A DNA stretch of 9,556 nucleotides. It comes from Verrucomicrobiales bacterium (GTDB taxonomy: Bacteria > Verrucomicrobiota > Verrucomicrobiia > Verrucomicrobiales > DEV007). Position 1 is the first letter of the stretch, and each line of letters begins with the position of its first letter. Below the pieces are notes generated by a model that saw only the letters and a program-made list of their open reading frames with translations, did not search any database and was not told the DNA's origin. The position numbers and the translations under genes were made by a program. Below, one piece after another: positions 1 through 6,377 of the stretch. The stretch spans positions 1-9,556 of the forward strand of contig JABDJT010000314.1 of the NCBI GenBank assembly GCA_013003335.1, written 5' to 3'.

Positions 1-1022
1 GAGGAAAGCGAGCGCTGCTGGAATCCGGAGTCAAAATACCCGATTACATCGTCGGCACCGTCATTGTCAGCCACGATGTTCGCGATTTCGCCGATGGTCC
101 GGAGGTTGCATTCCGAAATGAGACTCAACATTTCCTCCTTCCAGTTTTCTTCACCGAATGCCTCCGGAAAGGCCCGCAACACACCGCGAAGACGGGTCAG
201 CGACAAGCTGCGGAACAGGTCCGGCAGACTTTCCTGGTTATCCCGCACAATGTCCGGAATCGTCGGACCGTCTTCGGGAATCTCGATTCCTTTGACCTTT
301 GTTGCCAAATCATCGCGGGTCAGAACCAGTTCCACGGCCGGCGCGAACTGCAGCTTCATGCCTTTGCTGGCGGCATCGTTGAGTTCCTCTACAACCGGGA
401 TCAACTGGATGGCCGGTTCCTCGAAAGCGGTGAGATCATTCAGCATGACTTCGACCGCTTTGACTTTCCGCTTCAAATCGCGGGCTTCCTGGAAGTCCTG
501 GATGAGAGCTTCCGACGGGTCGAGGTTTTCGTCCCGCAACTCCAGCGGCTCCGAGCGCTTCGAGGGCACAACGAACAGGCGGTCATTGCGGAGCTTCTTC
601 TTGGTCGACTCCCACCAACTCTTGTATTTGCCATCGGCAATTACCTTCCCTTTCAGCATTCCCTCAAAATTATCGAGCGAGACCGTTCCGCCCGCGCTGC
701 TGATCGCAAGCTTGGCCAGGCCGACCGGATCTTCCTTCGACATCTCCTGCAATTCCTCTACAGCCGCGAGCCGCTTCGCATAAAAATGATCTTCATCCAC
801 CGGTGTCACAGACTCGGCGACAAACTTCATCCCCATTTCGTGACCCGGCTTGTCTTCGAAATCGATGACCACTTTTGTATTCAGCCGGTCCCAGGAATTG
901 ATTTTGCCGGCCCCCCAGCTTTTATGGTGGCAGAACGTGCCGGGCGGCAAAGCGTCGAGCTTTTCCGCTGTGTCCTGATCGATTTTATCGCGAGCGACTA
1001 ATTTTTCGAGATCTGAATGCAT
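1..1022 (-). CDS. Probable GreA/GreB-family transcription elongation factor, N-terminal extension (3' end outside window)
   Basis: An open frame of 340 codons begins at an ATG at 1022-1020 and runs off the left edge without a stop. The predicted start, MHSDLEKLVARDKIDQD, is preceded by AAGGTGG seven bases upstream, one of the few good ribosome binding sites here. Residues about 30-60 contain HHKSWGAGKI, a VVIDFEDKPGH segment and an acidic-aromatic DEDHFYAKR; residues about 125-140 contain YKSWWESTKKKLRND. I recall this layout (SWG.G.I, IDF..K.GH, DHF, KWWE..KK) from the N-terminal extension of long GreA/GreB-type factors in Verrucomicrobia, which rescue backtracked RNA polymerase. The GreA coiled coil and C-terminal domain would lie beyond the edge, so the family call rests on the extension alone. 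The rest of the visible part looks helical, soluble and charged, with no signal peptide or membrane segment. The gene is transcribed divergently from the secreted-protein gene at 1196. Confidence 0.6.
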   Translation of the reverse strand, partial: MHSDLEKLVARDKIDQDTAEKLDALPPGTFCHHKSWGAGKINSWDRLNTKVVIDFEDKPGHEMGMKFVAESVTPVDEDHFYAKRLAAVEELQEMSKEDPVGLAKLAISSAGGTVSLDNFEGMLKGKVIADGKYKSWWESTKKKLRNDRLFVVPSKRSEPLELRDENLDPSEALIQDFQEARDLKRKVKAVEVMLNDLTAFEEPAIQLIPVVEELNDAASKGMKLQFAPAVELVLTRDDLATKVKGIEIPEDGPTIPDIVRDNQESLPDLFRSLSLTRLRGVLRAFPEAFGEENWKEEMLSLISECNLRTIGEIANIVADNDGADDVIGYFDSGFQQRSLS

Positions 1023-1029
1023 TCGGTTG

Positions 1030-1036
1030 CCACCTT
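1030..1036 (-). promoter_or_regulatory. Ribosome binding site of the GreA-like gene
   Basis: On the minus strand AAGGTGG lies seven bases before the ATG at 1022. It matches the anti-Shine-Dalgarno region well and supports this start over downstream Met codons. It stands out because the other genes here have weak or no recognisable sites. Confidence 0.5.
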
Positions 1037-1154
1037 GAACGCGTATGGACCATTTTTCGAAAAAAAAATTCAAATTTCCGTATAAAAAGTGACGGATTCG
1101 TCGGGAAACGACTCAGGATGCCGTTTTCAGCCGAAAAAACCTTTCTTTTTAGGG

Positions 1155-1181
1155 TTGCCAAGCCGATTTCCCCTGTCTAAT
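1155..1181 (+). promoter_or_regulatory. Weak promoter candidate for the TIGR04073 gene
   Basis: TTGCCA (1155-1160) and TCTAAT (1176-1181) resemble sigma70 -35 and -10 elements (each 5/6 or close), but the 15-base spacer is short. A -10 here would put the transcript start within about 10 bases of the ATG at 1196, giving a very short leader, which fits the lack of a Shine-Dalgarno site. The region 1023-1195 is A/T-rich, with a 9-A run near 1059-1067, and must hold promoters for both divergent genes. No clear promoter could be chosen for the minus-strand gene. Confidence 0.25.
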
Positions 1182-1195
1182 CTCCGGCTCTGATT

Positions 1196-1618
1196 ATGAA
1201 AAAATTTGTCGTTGCTCTTACGCTCGTCGGGATGGTGGTCACCTCGGCCACCATGTATGCTGATATCCAGGCGCCGCCGAAGTCGAAGCAGACCTCCACG
1301 AACAAGCTGGCTCGCGGTCTGTCGAACATCCTTTACGGATTTACAGAGCTTCCGACATCTGTCATTCGCTCGGCCGAGGTCGGTGACCCCGTTGGCGAAG
1401 TTTGGTTTGGCGGAGTGATTCGGGGATTTGAACGCACCGGACAGCGCCTCATGTATGGCGTCTACGAAGTGGTGAACTGGCGGAAGCCTCTATTCAAAGA
1501 CACCTACCGGGCTCCCTACGACTCGCTTTACTATGATCCGGTCCACGGATACGAAGAATTTCCGCCGCAAATCGGCACCCTTTCGACCCTGAGTTACTGC
1601 CGGAATATTACCTGGTAA
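1196..1618 (+). CDS. Exosortase system-associated protein, TIGR04073 family (secreted)
   Basis: This 140-residue protein has a typical Sec signal peptide: MKK, a hydrophobic core (residues 4-18), and a probable cleavage after Ala22 (MYA|D). The mature part carries the pattern I associate with TIGR04073: KLARGLSNILYGFTELP (residues about 38-54), a glycine-rich stretch with GEVWFGGVIRG, then GQRLMYGVYEVVNW. The family is small, occurs mainly in Verrucomicrobia and Lentisphaerae whose genomes carry exosortase/PEP-CTERM sorting systems, and has no established biochemical function. Length is normal for the family. No sorting motif or transmembrane anchor is visible at the C-terminus, which ends in an aromatic tail with a single Cys near the end. 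It is monocistronic, on the strand opposite to all neighbours, and closed by a strong terminator. I recognised the family from its motif, not from a search. Confidence 0.75.
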   Translation: MKKFVVALTLVGMVVTSATMYADIQAPPKSKQTSTNKLARGLSNILYGFTELPTSVIRSAEVGDPVGEVWFGGVIRGFERTGQRLMYGVYEVVNWRKPLFKDTYRAPYDSLYYDPVHGYEEFPPQIGTLSTLSYCRNITW

Positions 1619-1643
1619 TCCCCTCTCTGACCGATCAGATTTC

Positions 1644-1678
1644 AAAAACCCGCCCCCGTTTACGGTAGCGGGTTTTTT
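1644..1678. terminator. Bidirectional intrinsic terminator between the TIGR04073 gene and pgk
   Basis: A perfect 10-bp stem, AAAAACCCGC (1644-1653) with GCGGGTTTTT (1668-1677), encloses a 14-base loop that can form an inner CCG/CGG pairing. A run of six T follows on the plus strand and a run of five on the minus strand, so it can end transcripts from both sides. It lies 26 bases after the plus-strand stop at 1618 and about 120 bases after the pgk stop, exactly where two convergent genes would share a terminator. Confidence 0.9.
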
Positions 1679-1733
1679 GTGTCCCGGGAAAAGCACGAGC
1701 CCACAGAGAAGCGGCTCGCGAGATGACACTGAT

Positions 1734-1780
1734 ACGAACCAAGAGGGTCTGCCTCACGAACCAACCCTGTTGGTTCATGA
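1734..1780. repeat. Intergenic palindromic repeat, copy C (downstream of pgk)
   Basis: The core GAACCAACCCTGTTGGTTC (1758-1776) is a perfect 8-bp hairpin with a CCT loop. It extends to TCA/TGA (1754-1780) with one mismatch, so 11 of 12 pairs form. Read on the plus strand, 1734-1776 aligns without gaps to the minus strand of 7407-7449, with about 34 of 43 identities counted by hand. It lies about 20 bases beyond the pgk stop codon and before the shared terminator. It has no T-run, so it is not itself a standard terminator. Confidence 0.65.
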
Positions 1781-1799
1781 AATCGGGCCGATACGCCTC

Positions 1800-3008
1800 C
1801 TACTTATCGTCGAGCGCTGCGATACCGGGCAGTTCTTTGCCCTCGAGCAATTCGAGCGACGCGCCGCCGCCGGTGGACATGTGATCCATCTTGTCACCGA
1901 ATCCAAACTGGTTTGCGGCTGTCACCGAATCACCACCACCGACGATCTTAATCGCGCCCTCATTCGCTGCGATGGCCGCACCGACGGCTTTGGTTCCGAT
2001 GTCGAAGCCGCGTTTTTCAAATACGCCCATCGGACCATTCCAGACGATCGTTCCGGCATCGGCGATGACTCGCTCGAATTCTTCAATTGCGCGGTCGCCG
2101 ATGTCGATGCCTTCCCGATCAGCGGGGATTGCTCCACCTTCCTCCCACGGGTCCGTGCATTCAGTTGGAGCGTCATCTTCAAACTCCAGCGTGTGCCGGG
2201 TGTCAATCGGCAGATAAAACGGCGTCTCGTTTTCCTTCGCTGTCTGCAAAATACCCCGGGCCAGTTCGAGAGCTTCTTCCTCTCGCTCCGCGAAACTTTT
2301 CCCAATCTCATGCCCCTGGGCGAGCCGGAAAGTCGTGGCCATCGCACCGCCAATGATAAAGGCATCGGCTTTTTCCATGAGCCGCTCCAGAATCTTGATC
2401 TTATCAGAGACTTTCGCGCCACCCATGATGACGACAAACGGCTTCGGCGGGTCCTCGAGTTTTTCGACGAGATATTCCAGCTCTTTTTCGATGAGAAATC
2501 CCATCGCGCACTGATCAATGTGCCCGGTCACACCCGCGGTTGAAGCGTGAGCGCGGTGCGCCGTTCCGAAAGCATCATTCACAAAAATATCGCCGTTCTC
2601 CGCGAGTTGCTTCGCGAATTCCGGGTCGTTGTCTGTTTCGCCCGGGTAAAACCGGACGTTTTCGAGCAGCAAAACTTCGCCGTCCTGCAGATTGGCAACT
2701 GAATCTGCGGCTTCGTCGCCGATGCAATCTGACGCGAATTTCACAGGCACGGAGATCAGCTCGTTGAGGCGGTCAGCAGCCGGTTTCAGAGAAAACTCGG
2801 GCTTTTTCTCGCTCTTGGGACGGCCGAGATGCGACATCAGGATCACTTTCGCACCGGCATCCACGAGGTGCTGGATGGAAGGGATCGCCGCGCGAATTCG
2901 GGTGTCATCGGTTACGTTGCCTTCGTCATCAAGCGGCACGTTGAAATCGACACGCATGAGGACTCGCTTACCGGCTGGATTGAGGTCGCGGATGGAGAGC
3001 TTTGACAT
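1800..3008 (-). CDS. pgk: Phosphoglycerate kinase
   Basis: Cytoplasmic glycolytic enzyme that transfers the acyl phosphate of 1,3-bisphosphoglycerate to ADP, giving 3-phosphoglycerate and ATP (reversible in gluconeogenesis). The 402-residue length is normal. Family motifs appear in order: RVDFNVP (19-25), SHLGRPK (59-65), LLENVRFYPGE (114-124), DAFGTAHRAHAS (145-156), GGAKVSDKI (196-204) for nucleotide binding, VWNGPMGVFE (322-331), GGGDSVTA (357-364) and MSTGGGASLELLEGKELPG (377-395). The stretch at about 272-300, with several acidic residues before DREGIDIG, is slightly unusual but in frame. The ATG at 3008 gives the standard N-terminus, with no clear Shine-Dalgarno site. It follows gap on the same strand after 130 bp that hold a terminator, so it may be transcribed with gap by read-through or from its own weak promoter. 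Confidence 0.97.
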   Translation of the reverse strand: MSKLSIRDLNPAGKRVLMRVDFNVPLDDEGNVTDDTRIRAAIPSIQHLVDAGAKVILMSHLGRPKSEKKPEFSLKPAADRLNELISVPVKFASDCIGDEAADSVANLQDGEVLLLENVRFYPGETDNDPEFAKQLAENGDIFVNDAFGTAHRAHASTAGVTGHIDQCAMGFLIEKELEYLVEKLEDPPKPFVVIMGGAKVSDKIKILERLMEKADAFIIGGAMATTFRLAQGHEIGKSFAEREEEALELARGILQTAKENETPFYLPIDTRHTLEFEDDAPTECTDPWEEGGAIPADREGIDIGDRAIEEFERVIADAGTIVWNGPMGVFEKRGFDIGTKAVGAAIAANEGAIKIVGGGDSVTAANQFGFGDKMDHMSTGGGASLELLEGKELPGIAALDDK

Positions 3009-3076
3009 TGCTGGAAGTGTTTGAGGTTGGAATTCGGAACAGGAAAATGAAATATCGGCTGATTTGAGAATACTCC

Positions 3077-3114
3077 AAAAAAACGCCCTTCAGCCTGAAA
3101 CAGACCAAAGGGCG
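3077..3114 (-). terminator. Intrinsic terminator after gap
   Basis: Read on the minus strand, CGCCCTT (3114-3108) pairs with AAGGGCG (3090-3084) across a 17-base loop, followed directly by seven T (3083-3077). It starts about 25 bases after the gap stop codon. It lies between gap and pgk, so it should reduce pgk expression relative to gap unless read through. It could also work weakly in the other direction, where only four T follow. Confidence 0.75.
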
Positions 3115-3138
3115 CTTTTGAAATCATAAATCAGTGAA

Positions 3139-4140
3139 TCAGAGCGACTCGCCGATCATTTCCATCGCATCGATGGCGCGGTTGGAATAACCCCACTCGT
3201 TGTCATACCATCCGACGACTTTCACGAAATTGCCCTGGGCCATCGTGGTGAGTCCGTCGAGGATGCAGGAGTGCGGGTTCCCGACGATATCTTTGAGGAC
3301 AAGCGGCTCTTCGCTGTATTCGAAAACTTTGCTCATCGGTCCGCTTTCGGAAGCAGCCGCATACGCTTCGTTGATACCTTCGACGGTTGCTTCGCTCTTG
3401 AGAACGCAGCTGAAATCGGTCACCGACCCGGTCGGAGTCGGAACGCGGAACGCACCGCCCTGAAGCTTGCCATTCAACTCAGGAATGACGAGGCCGATCG
3501 CTTTCGCGGCACCGGTCGAGCTCGGGATGATGTTCTCAGCAGCCGTCCGCGCACGACGCAGATCGCTGTGAGGAGCGTCAAGCACGCGCTGGTCACCCGT
3601 GTAAGAGTGAATCGTGCTCATGAAACCTTTTTCCACGCCGAACGTGTCATTCAGCACCTTTACCATCGGGGCTAGGCAGTTCGTGGTGCAGGATGCGTTC
3701 GAAACGATCGCGTGATTCGCCGGATCATACTGGTCGTCGTTGATGCCCATGCAGATCGTCACATCCGGGTCCTTCGCAGGGGCGGAAATCACGACTTTCT
3801 TCGCGCCGGCATCGATGTGCTTTTGAGAACCTTCGCGGCTACAGAAAAAACCGGTCGACTCGAGTACGATGTCGATGCCGTCTTCGCTCCAGGGGAGTTC
3901 AGCCGGGTCGCGCTGTTCGTAAACTTTGATTTTGTGGCCGTTGACGGTAATTGATTCGTCATCGTAGGAAACTTCGCCGTCGAAAGGACCGGCAGTCGAA
4001 TCCCATTTCAACAAGTGCGCGAGCGTTTTGTTGTCAGTCAAATCGTTGATCGAAACGACCTTTTTCCGCTGTTCATCGGTCATCGCGCGAAGCACGTTTC
4101 GACCGATCCGTCCGAAGCCATTAATTGCATAAGTAGCCAT
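3139..4140 (-). CDS. gap: Glyceraldehyde-3-phosphate dehydrogenase, type I
   Basis: Cytoplasmic glycolytic enzyme that oxidises and phosphorylates glyceraldehyde-3-phosphate to 1,3-bisphosphoglycerate with NAD. The 333-residue length is typical. The N-terminal nucleotide fold shows INGFGRIGRN (6-15), and Asp33 in SINDLTD is the residue that favours NAD over NADP. The active site is SNASCTTNCLAP (148-158) with nucleophile Cys151 and base His178 in TIHSYTGDQR. HSDLRRARTAAENIIPSS follows, and the C-terminus has GWYDNEWGYSNR. Ala189-Pro190 in LDAPHSD keeps the proline typical of NAD enzymes, so a catabolic (GapA-like) role is likely. The ATG at 4140 gives the standard start. A promoter-like sequence and a hairpin lie upstream, and a terminator follows, so gap looks able to be its own transcript. 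The product feeds the next gene product, Pgk. Confidence 0.97.
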   Translation of the reverse strand: MATYAINGFGRIGRNVLRAMTDEQRKKVVSINDLTDNKTLAHLLKWDSTAGPFDGEVSYDDESITVNGHKIKVYEQRDPAELPWSEDGIDIVLESTGFFCSREGSQKHIDAGAKKVVISAPAKDPDVTICMGINDDQYDPANHAIVSNASCTTNCLAPMVKVLNDTFGVEKGFMSTIHSYTGDQRVLDAPHSDLRRARTAAENIIPSSTGAAKAIGLVIPELNGKLQGGAFRVPTPTGSVTDFSCVLKSEATVEGINEAYAAASESGPMSKVFEYSEEPLVLKDIVGNPHSCILDGLTTMAQGNFVKVVGWYDNEWGYSNRAIDAMEMIGESL

Positions 4141-4176
4141 GAATGTGTGGAGTTATTGTGTGTGTCTTTTTAACTG

Positions 4177-4202
4177 GGTCGGCCCACCGTTACCGGCTGA
4201 CC
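4177..4202 (-). promoter_or_regulatory. Hairpin in the gap leader
   Basis: GGTCAGCC and GGCCGACC on the minus strand pair over 8 positions with one mismatch around a 10-base loop. This falls inside the leader predicted from the promoter candidate at 4237-4264, about 40-60 bases before the gap ATG. No T-run follows, so it is not a terminator. A role in mRNA stability or control is only a possibility. Confidence 0.3.
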
Positions 4203-4236
4203 TAAAAAGCTCCACCCAATGGCGGAAGCGGGCCTA

Positions 4237-4264
4237 TTAATAGCCAAACGACGCGGGGGGTCAA
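4237..4264 (-). promoter_or_regulatory. Candidate sigma70 promoter of gap
   Basis: On the minus strand TTGACC (4264-4259, 5/6 to consensus) and TATTAA (4242-4237, 4/6) are separated by 16 bases. The -10 falls within a 10-bp perfect palindrome, CTATTAATAG (4234-4243). Transcription would begin near 4230 and give a leader of about 90 bases. This is the best promoter-like sequence in the 260-bp space between purF and gap. Confidence 0.5.
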
Positions 4265-4344
4265 ATGGAGAAACCGTTGCCGATTGAATTGACTGTAACG
4301 ATTGGAATTTCGAGACCGGAATGGATGGTAAGCGGATGATTGAT

Positions 4345-4386
4345 CAAACAGGGTCCGTTCGCCGAACGAACCTTCTTCATTCGTCC
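4345..4386. repeat. Intergenic palindromic repeat, copy B (downstream of purF)
   Basis: The region begins AACAGGGT and contains the inverted pair GGTCCGTTCG (4352-4361) and CGAACGAACC (4363-4372), with one mismatch. It aligns without gaps to 7410-7451 with about 31 of 42 identities by hand, including AACAGGGT, GTTCG, GAAC.AACC and TTCGT. It starts about 15 bases beyond the purF stop. This is the most diverged of the three copies. Confidence 0.5.
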
Positions 4387-4400
4387 GGGGTGCCAATCGC

Positions 4401-6377
4401 TTAGCTCAACGGCAACATGTCGTAGGGGCGGTCTTTGGAGCCGTCCTGCCAGGAGATATAGGCCTGATTCGCGATCGCTGTTCCGCCTTTGGTCGGGTAA
4501 TCGCCGCTGAAATACCAGTCGCCGTTGTGAACGGGAATCGAGTCGTGAAGGTTCTCAATGGTTTGATAAATCACCTCCACCTCCCCTTTCCAGGGGCCAT
4601 CTTTCGGGCGGACGATTTCGGCGATCTCGTCGGAAATCTGCTCCGCAGTGAACGGCTCGTAGATTTGCTTCACGCAATTTTCCTGTTCCCCTACCGGCTT
4701 TTTCAATTCCTCTTTGCAGGCCAGGTAAACGTCGACGGTCTTGTTGTGCTGCCCGGTTTTTTCCAGGAGGGAGATTGCGGCCCGAAAGGCGATGAATTTT
4801 CCCAGTTCGGACATGTCAATGCCGTAGCAATCGGGATAGCGGACCTGCGGCGCGGTCGAGACGATCACGATTTTGCGTGGATTCGTACGGGCCAGGATTT
4901 TGAGAATGGATTTCTGCAGGGTGGTGCCGCGGACGATGGAATCATCAATTGCGACGAGGCAATCGTCCGGCTTCACGATGCCGTAAGTGATATCGTAGAC
5001 ATGGGATACCATTTGGTCGCGGCCTTTCTCCTGATTGATGAAGGTTCGGAGCTTAATGTCTTTGTGCGCGATTTTTTCGCCTTTCGGCCAGTTTCCCATG
5101 ATCAACTTGTCGATCAGATCGGCATCAATCGATCCATCTTCAACAGCCGCCAGCAACTCATCGCGAACCTGTTCCCGGCGAGCGCGGCGCAGGCCGTCCA
5201 TCATGCCGTGGTAGCCAATTTCCGCGGTGTTCGGAACGAAACTGAAAACGGATTTACCAAAATCATCATCGATCGCTTTCCGAATCTGCGGCACCAGCGC
5301 GTGCCCCAGCGCATGGCGTTCTTTGTAAATCGTAGGGTCGTTCCCCCGGGAAAAATAGATGCGCTCAAACGAGCAGGGTTTGTATTCGGCCGGTTCCGTG
5401 AAAGCCTCGATTTTCAATTCGACATCCACTTTCCCCTCCTGCCGCTTCATCACCGCGACATGACCGGGATCCAGTTCGCGCACTTCTTTTTTATCACAGC
5501 CAAAAACGGTCATCAGTGGCACCCGTTCGCTGGCGAATGCAATGACTTCCTCATCCTCGTAGTAGTGACAGGGCCGGATCCCGTTCGGGTCGCGCAATAC
5601 AAAGCCGTCGCCGTTTCCGATCAGCCCGGCGATGGCATAGCCCCCGTCCCATATGTCGCCGCATTTTTCCAGAATCCGCCGGAGGTCAAGTTCGCGCGAA
5701 ATGATCTGAGGAATGGTTTCTCCCGGCGTTCCGGCATCGCGTTCCCGGTGATACACTGCATCGTGTGCTTCTTCGAGGTGAAAGCTGATCTCTTCGATCA
5801 CGGTTTGGGTATCCGTGTCGAAAATCGGATGCTGCCCACGCTGAATCAAATGGTGATTCAAATTTCGGGCGTTGGTCATGTTAAAATTTCCCGCCACCAT
5901 CAACGTTTTCGTCGGCCAACTGGTCCGTTTCACAAACGGGTGGCAACCGCCCGCGCCGAATCGGCCGGAAGTTCCGTATCGCAAATGACCAAGCAGAACT
6001 TCGCCGCCGAAATCGAACTGGTCTTTGAACTTTTCGGGGTCAATGATCGGCTTTCCTTCGTCGTCGAATTTTCCCGTCGCGATTTTCCCCCGGCGCGCCA
6101 ATTTCGCAAATTCCTTGAGCTGTTCCTCCATCACCTTGATCAACGAATCCCGCTTCGCGTTGCGCTCGCGGAAGAGGTAGGGCTTGCCGAGGGGAGCATT
6201 CAGCTTGCAACATCCTATCCCGATCCCGTCCTGTCCCCGGTTGTGCTGCTTTTCCATCAGCAAATACAGCCGCTGAAATCCCCACAGCGGTGTGCCGTAC
6301 TTGTCGTTGTAGTAAGCCAGCGGCTTCTTCAGCCGGATAAAGGCCAGGCCACATTCGTGATGGATGGGGTCGCTCAT
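4401..6377 (-). CDS. purF: Amidophosphoribosyltransferase, long form
   Basis: First committed step of purine synthesis: PRPP plus glutamine gives 5-phosphoribosylamine. The N-terminal Ntn-type glutaminase domain has nucleophile Cys9 (HHECG), GHLRYGTSG (130-138) and GNFNMTN (163-169). It is followed by LRDPNGIRP (261-269) and CSFERIYFSRG (335-345). The C-terminal phosphoribosyltransferase domain has the PRPP loop VAIDDSIVRGTT (475-486) and APQVRYPDCYGIDM (509-522). At 658 residues it is well above the roughly 470-505 of the E. coli and B. subtilis enzymes. The extra length lies at about 60-125, 205-240 and 400-445 and in a C-terminal tail after about 590; I recall this long type from Bacteroidetes. 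The ATG at 6377 is preferred; an in-frame TTG at 6380 would add one residue. The A of the purM stop TGA is the A of this ATG (TGATG), implying translational coupling. Cys9 suggests an eight-residue leader that must be removed. I do not see the clustered C-terminal cysteines of the iron-sulfur type. Confidence 0.93.
   Translation of the reverse strand: MSDPIHHECGLAFIRLKKPLAYYNDKYGTPLWGFQRLYLLMEKQHNRGQDGIGIGCCKLNAPLGKPYLFRERNAKRDSLIKVMEEQLKEFAKLARRGKIATGKFDDEGKPIIDPEKFKDQFDFGGEVLLGHLRYGTSGRFGAGGCHPFVKRTSWPTKTLMVAGNFNMTNARNLNHHLIQRGQHPIFDTDTQTVIEEISFHLEEAHDAVYHRERDAGTPGETIPQIISRELDLRRILEKCGDIWDGGYAIAGLIGNGDGFVLRDPNGIRPCHYYEDEEVIAFASERVPLMTVFGCDKKEVRELDPGHVAVMKRQEGKVDVELKIEAFTEPAEYKPCSFERIYFSRGNDPTIYKERHALGHALVPQIRKAIDDDFGKSVFSFVPNTAEIGYHGMMDGLRRARREQVRDELLAAVEDGSIDADLIDKLIMGNWPKGEKIAHKDIKLRTFINQEKGRDQMVSHVYDITYGIVKPDDCLVAIDDSIVRGTTLQKSILKILARTNPRKIVIVSTAPQVRYPDCYGIDMSELGKFIAFRAAISLLEKTGQHNKTVDVYLACKEELKKPVGEQENCVKQIYEPFTAEQISDEIAEIVRPKDGPWKGEVEVIYQTIENLHDSIPVHNGDWYFSGDYPTKGGTAIANQAYISWQDGSKDRPYDMLPLS

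Noticed and set aside
64..783. 239-codon plus-strand frame opposite the GreA-like gene
   Set aside because: The translation is rich in Ser and Arg with no domain pattern, while the minus-strand frame is continuous, has a good ribosome binding site and recognisable motifs.
1100..1160. Short inverted pairs (GTCG/CGAC and AACC/GGTT) in the divergent intergenic region
   Set aside because: Stems of four base pairs with A/T-rich loops are expected by chance in such sequence.
1677..2543. 288-codon plus-strand frame opposite pgk
   Set aside because: Antisense shadow of a clear pgk, and it begins inside the terminator region.
3030..3076. Possible pgk promoter (TTTGGA, 17 bases, GATATT on the minus strand)
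   Set aside because: Only 3/6 and 4/6 matches to consensus, and the -35 would overlap the T-run of the gap terminator; too weak to annotate.
4202..4396. 64-codon minus-strand frame between purF and gap
   Set aside because: It spans repeat copy B and the candidate gap promoter, has no ribosome binding site, and its composition looks non-coding.
5370..5390. AGCAGGGTTTGTATTCG inside purF resembling part of the repeat family
   Set aside because: Only about ten bases match, there is no inverted arm, and it falls in a conserved PurF coding segment (KPCSFE).
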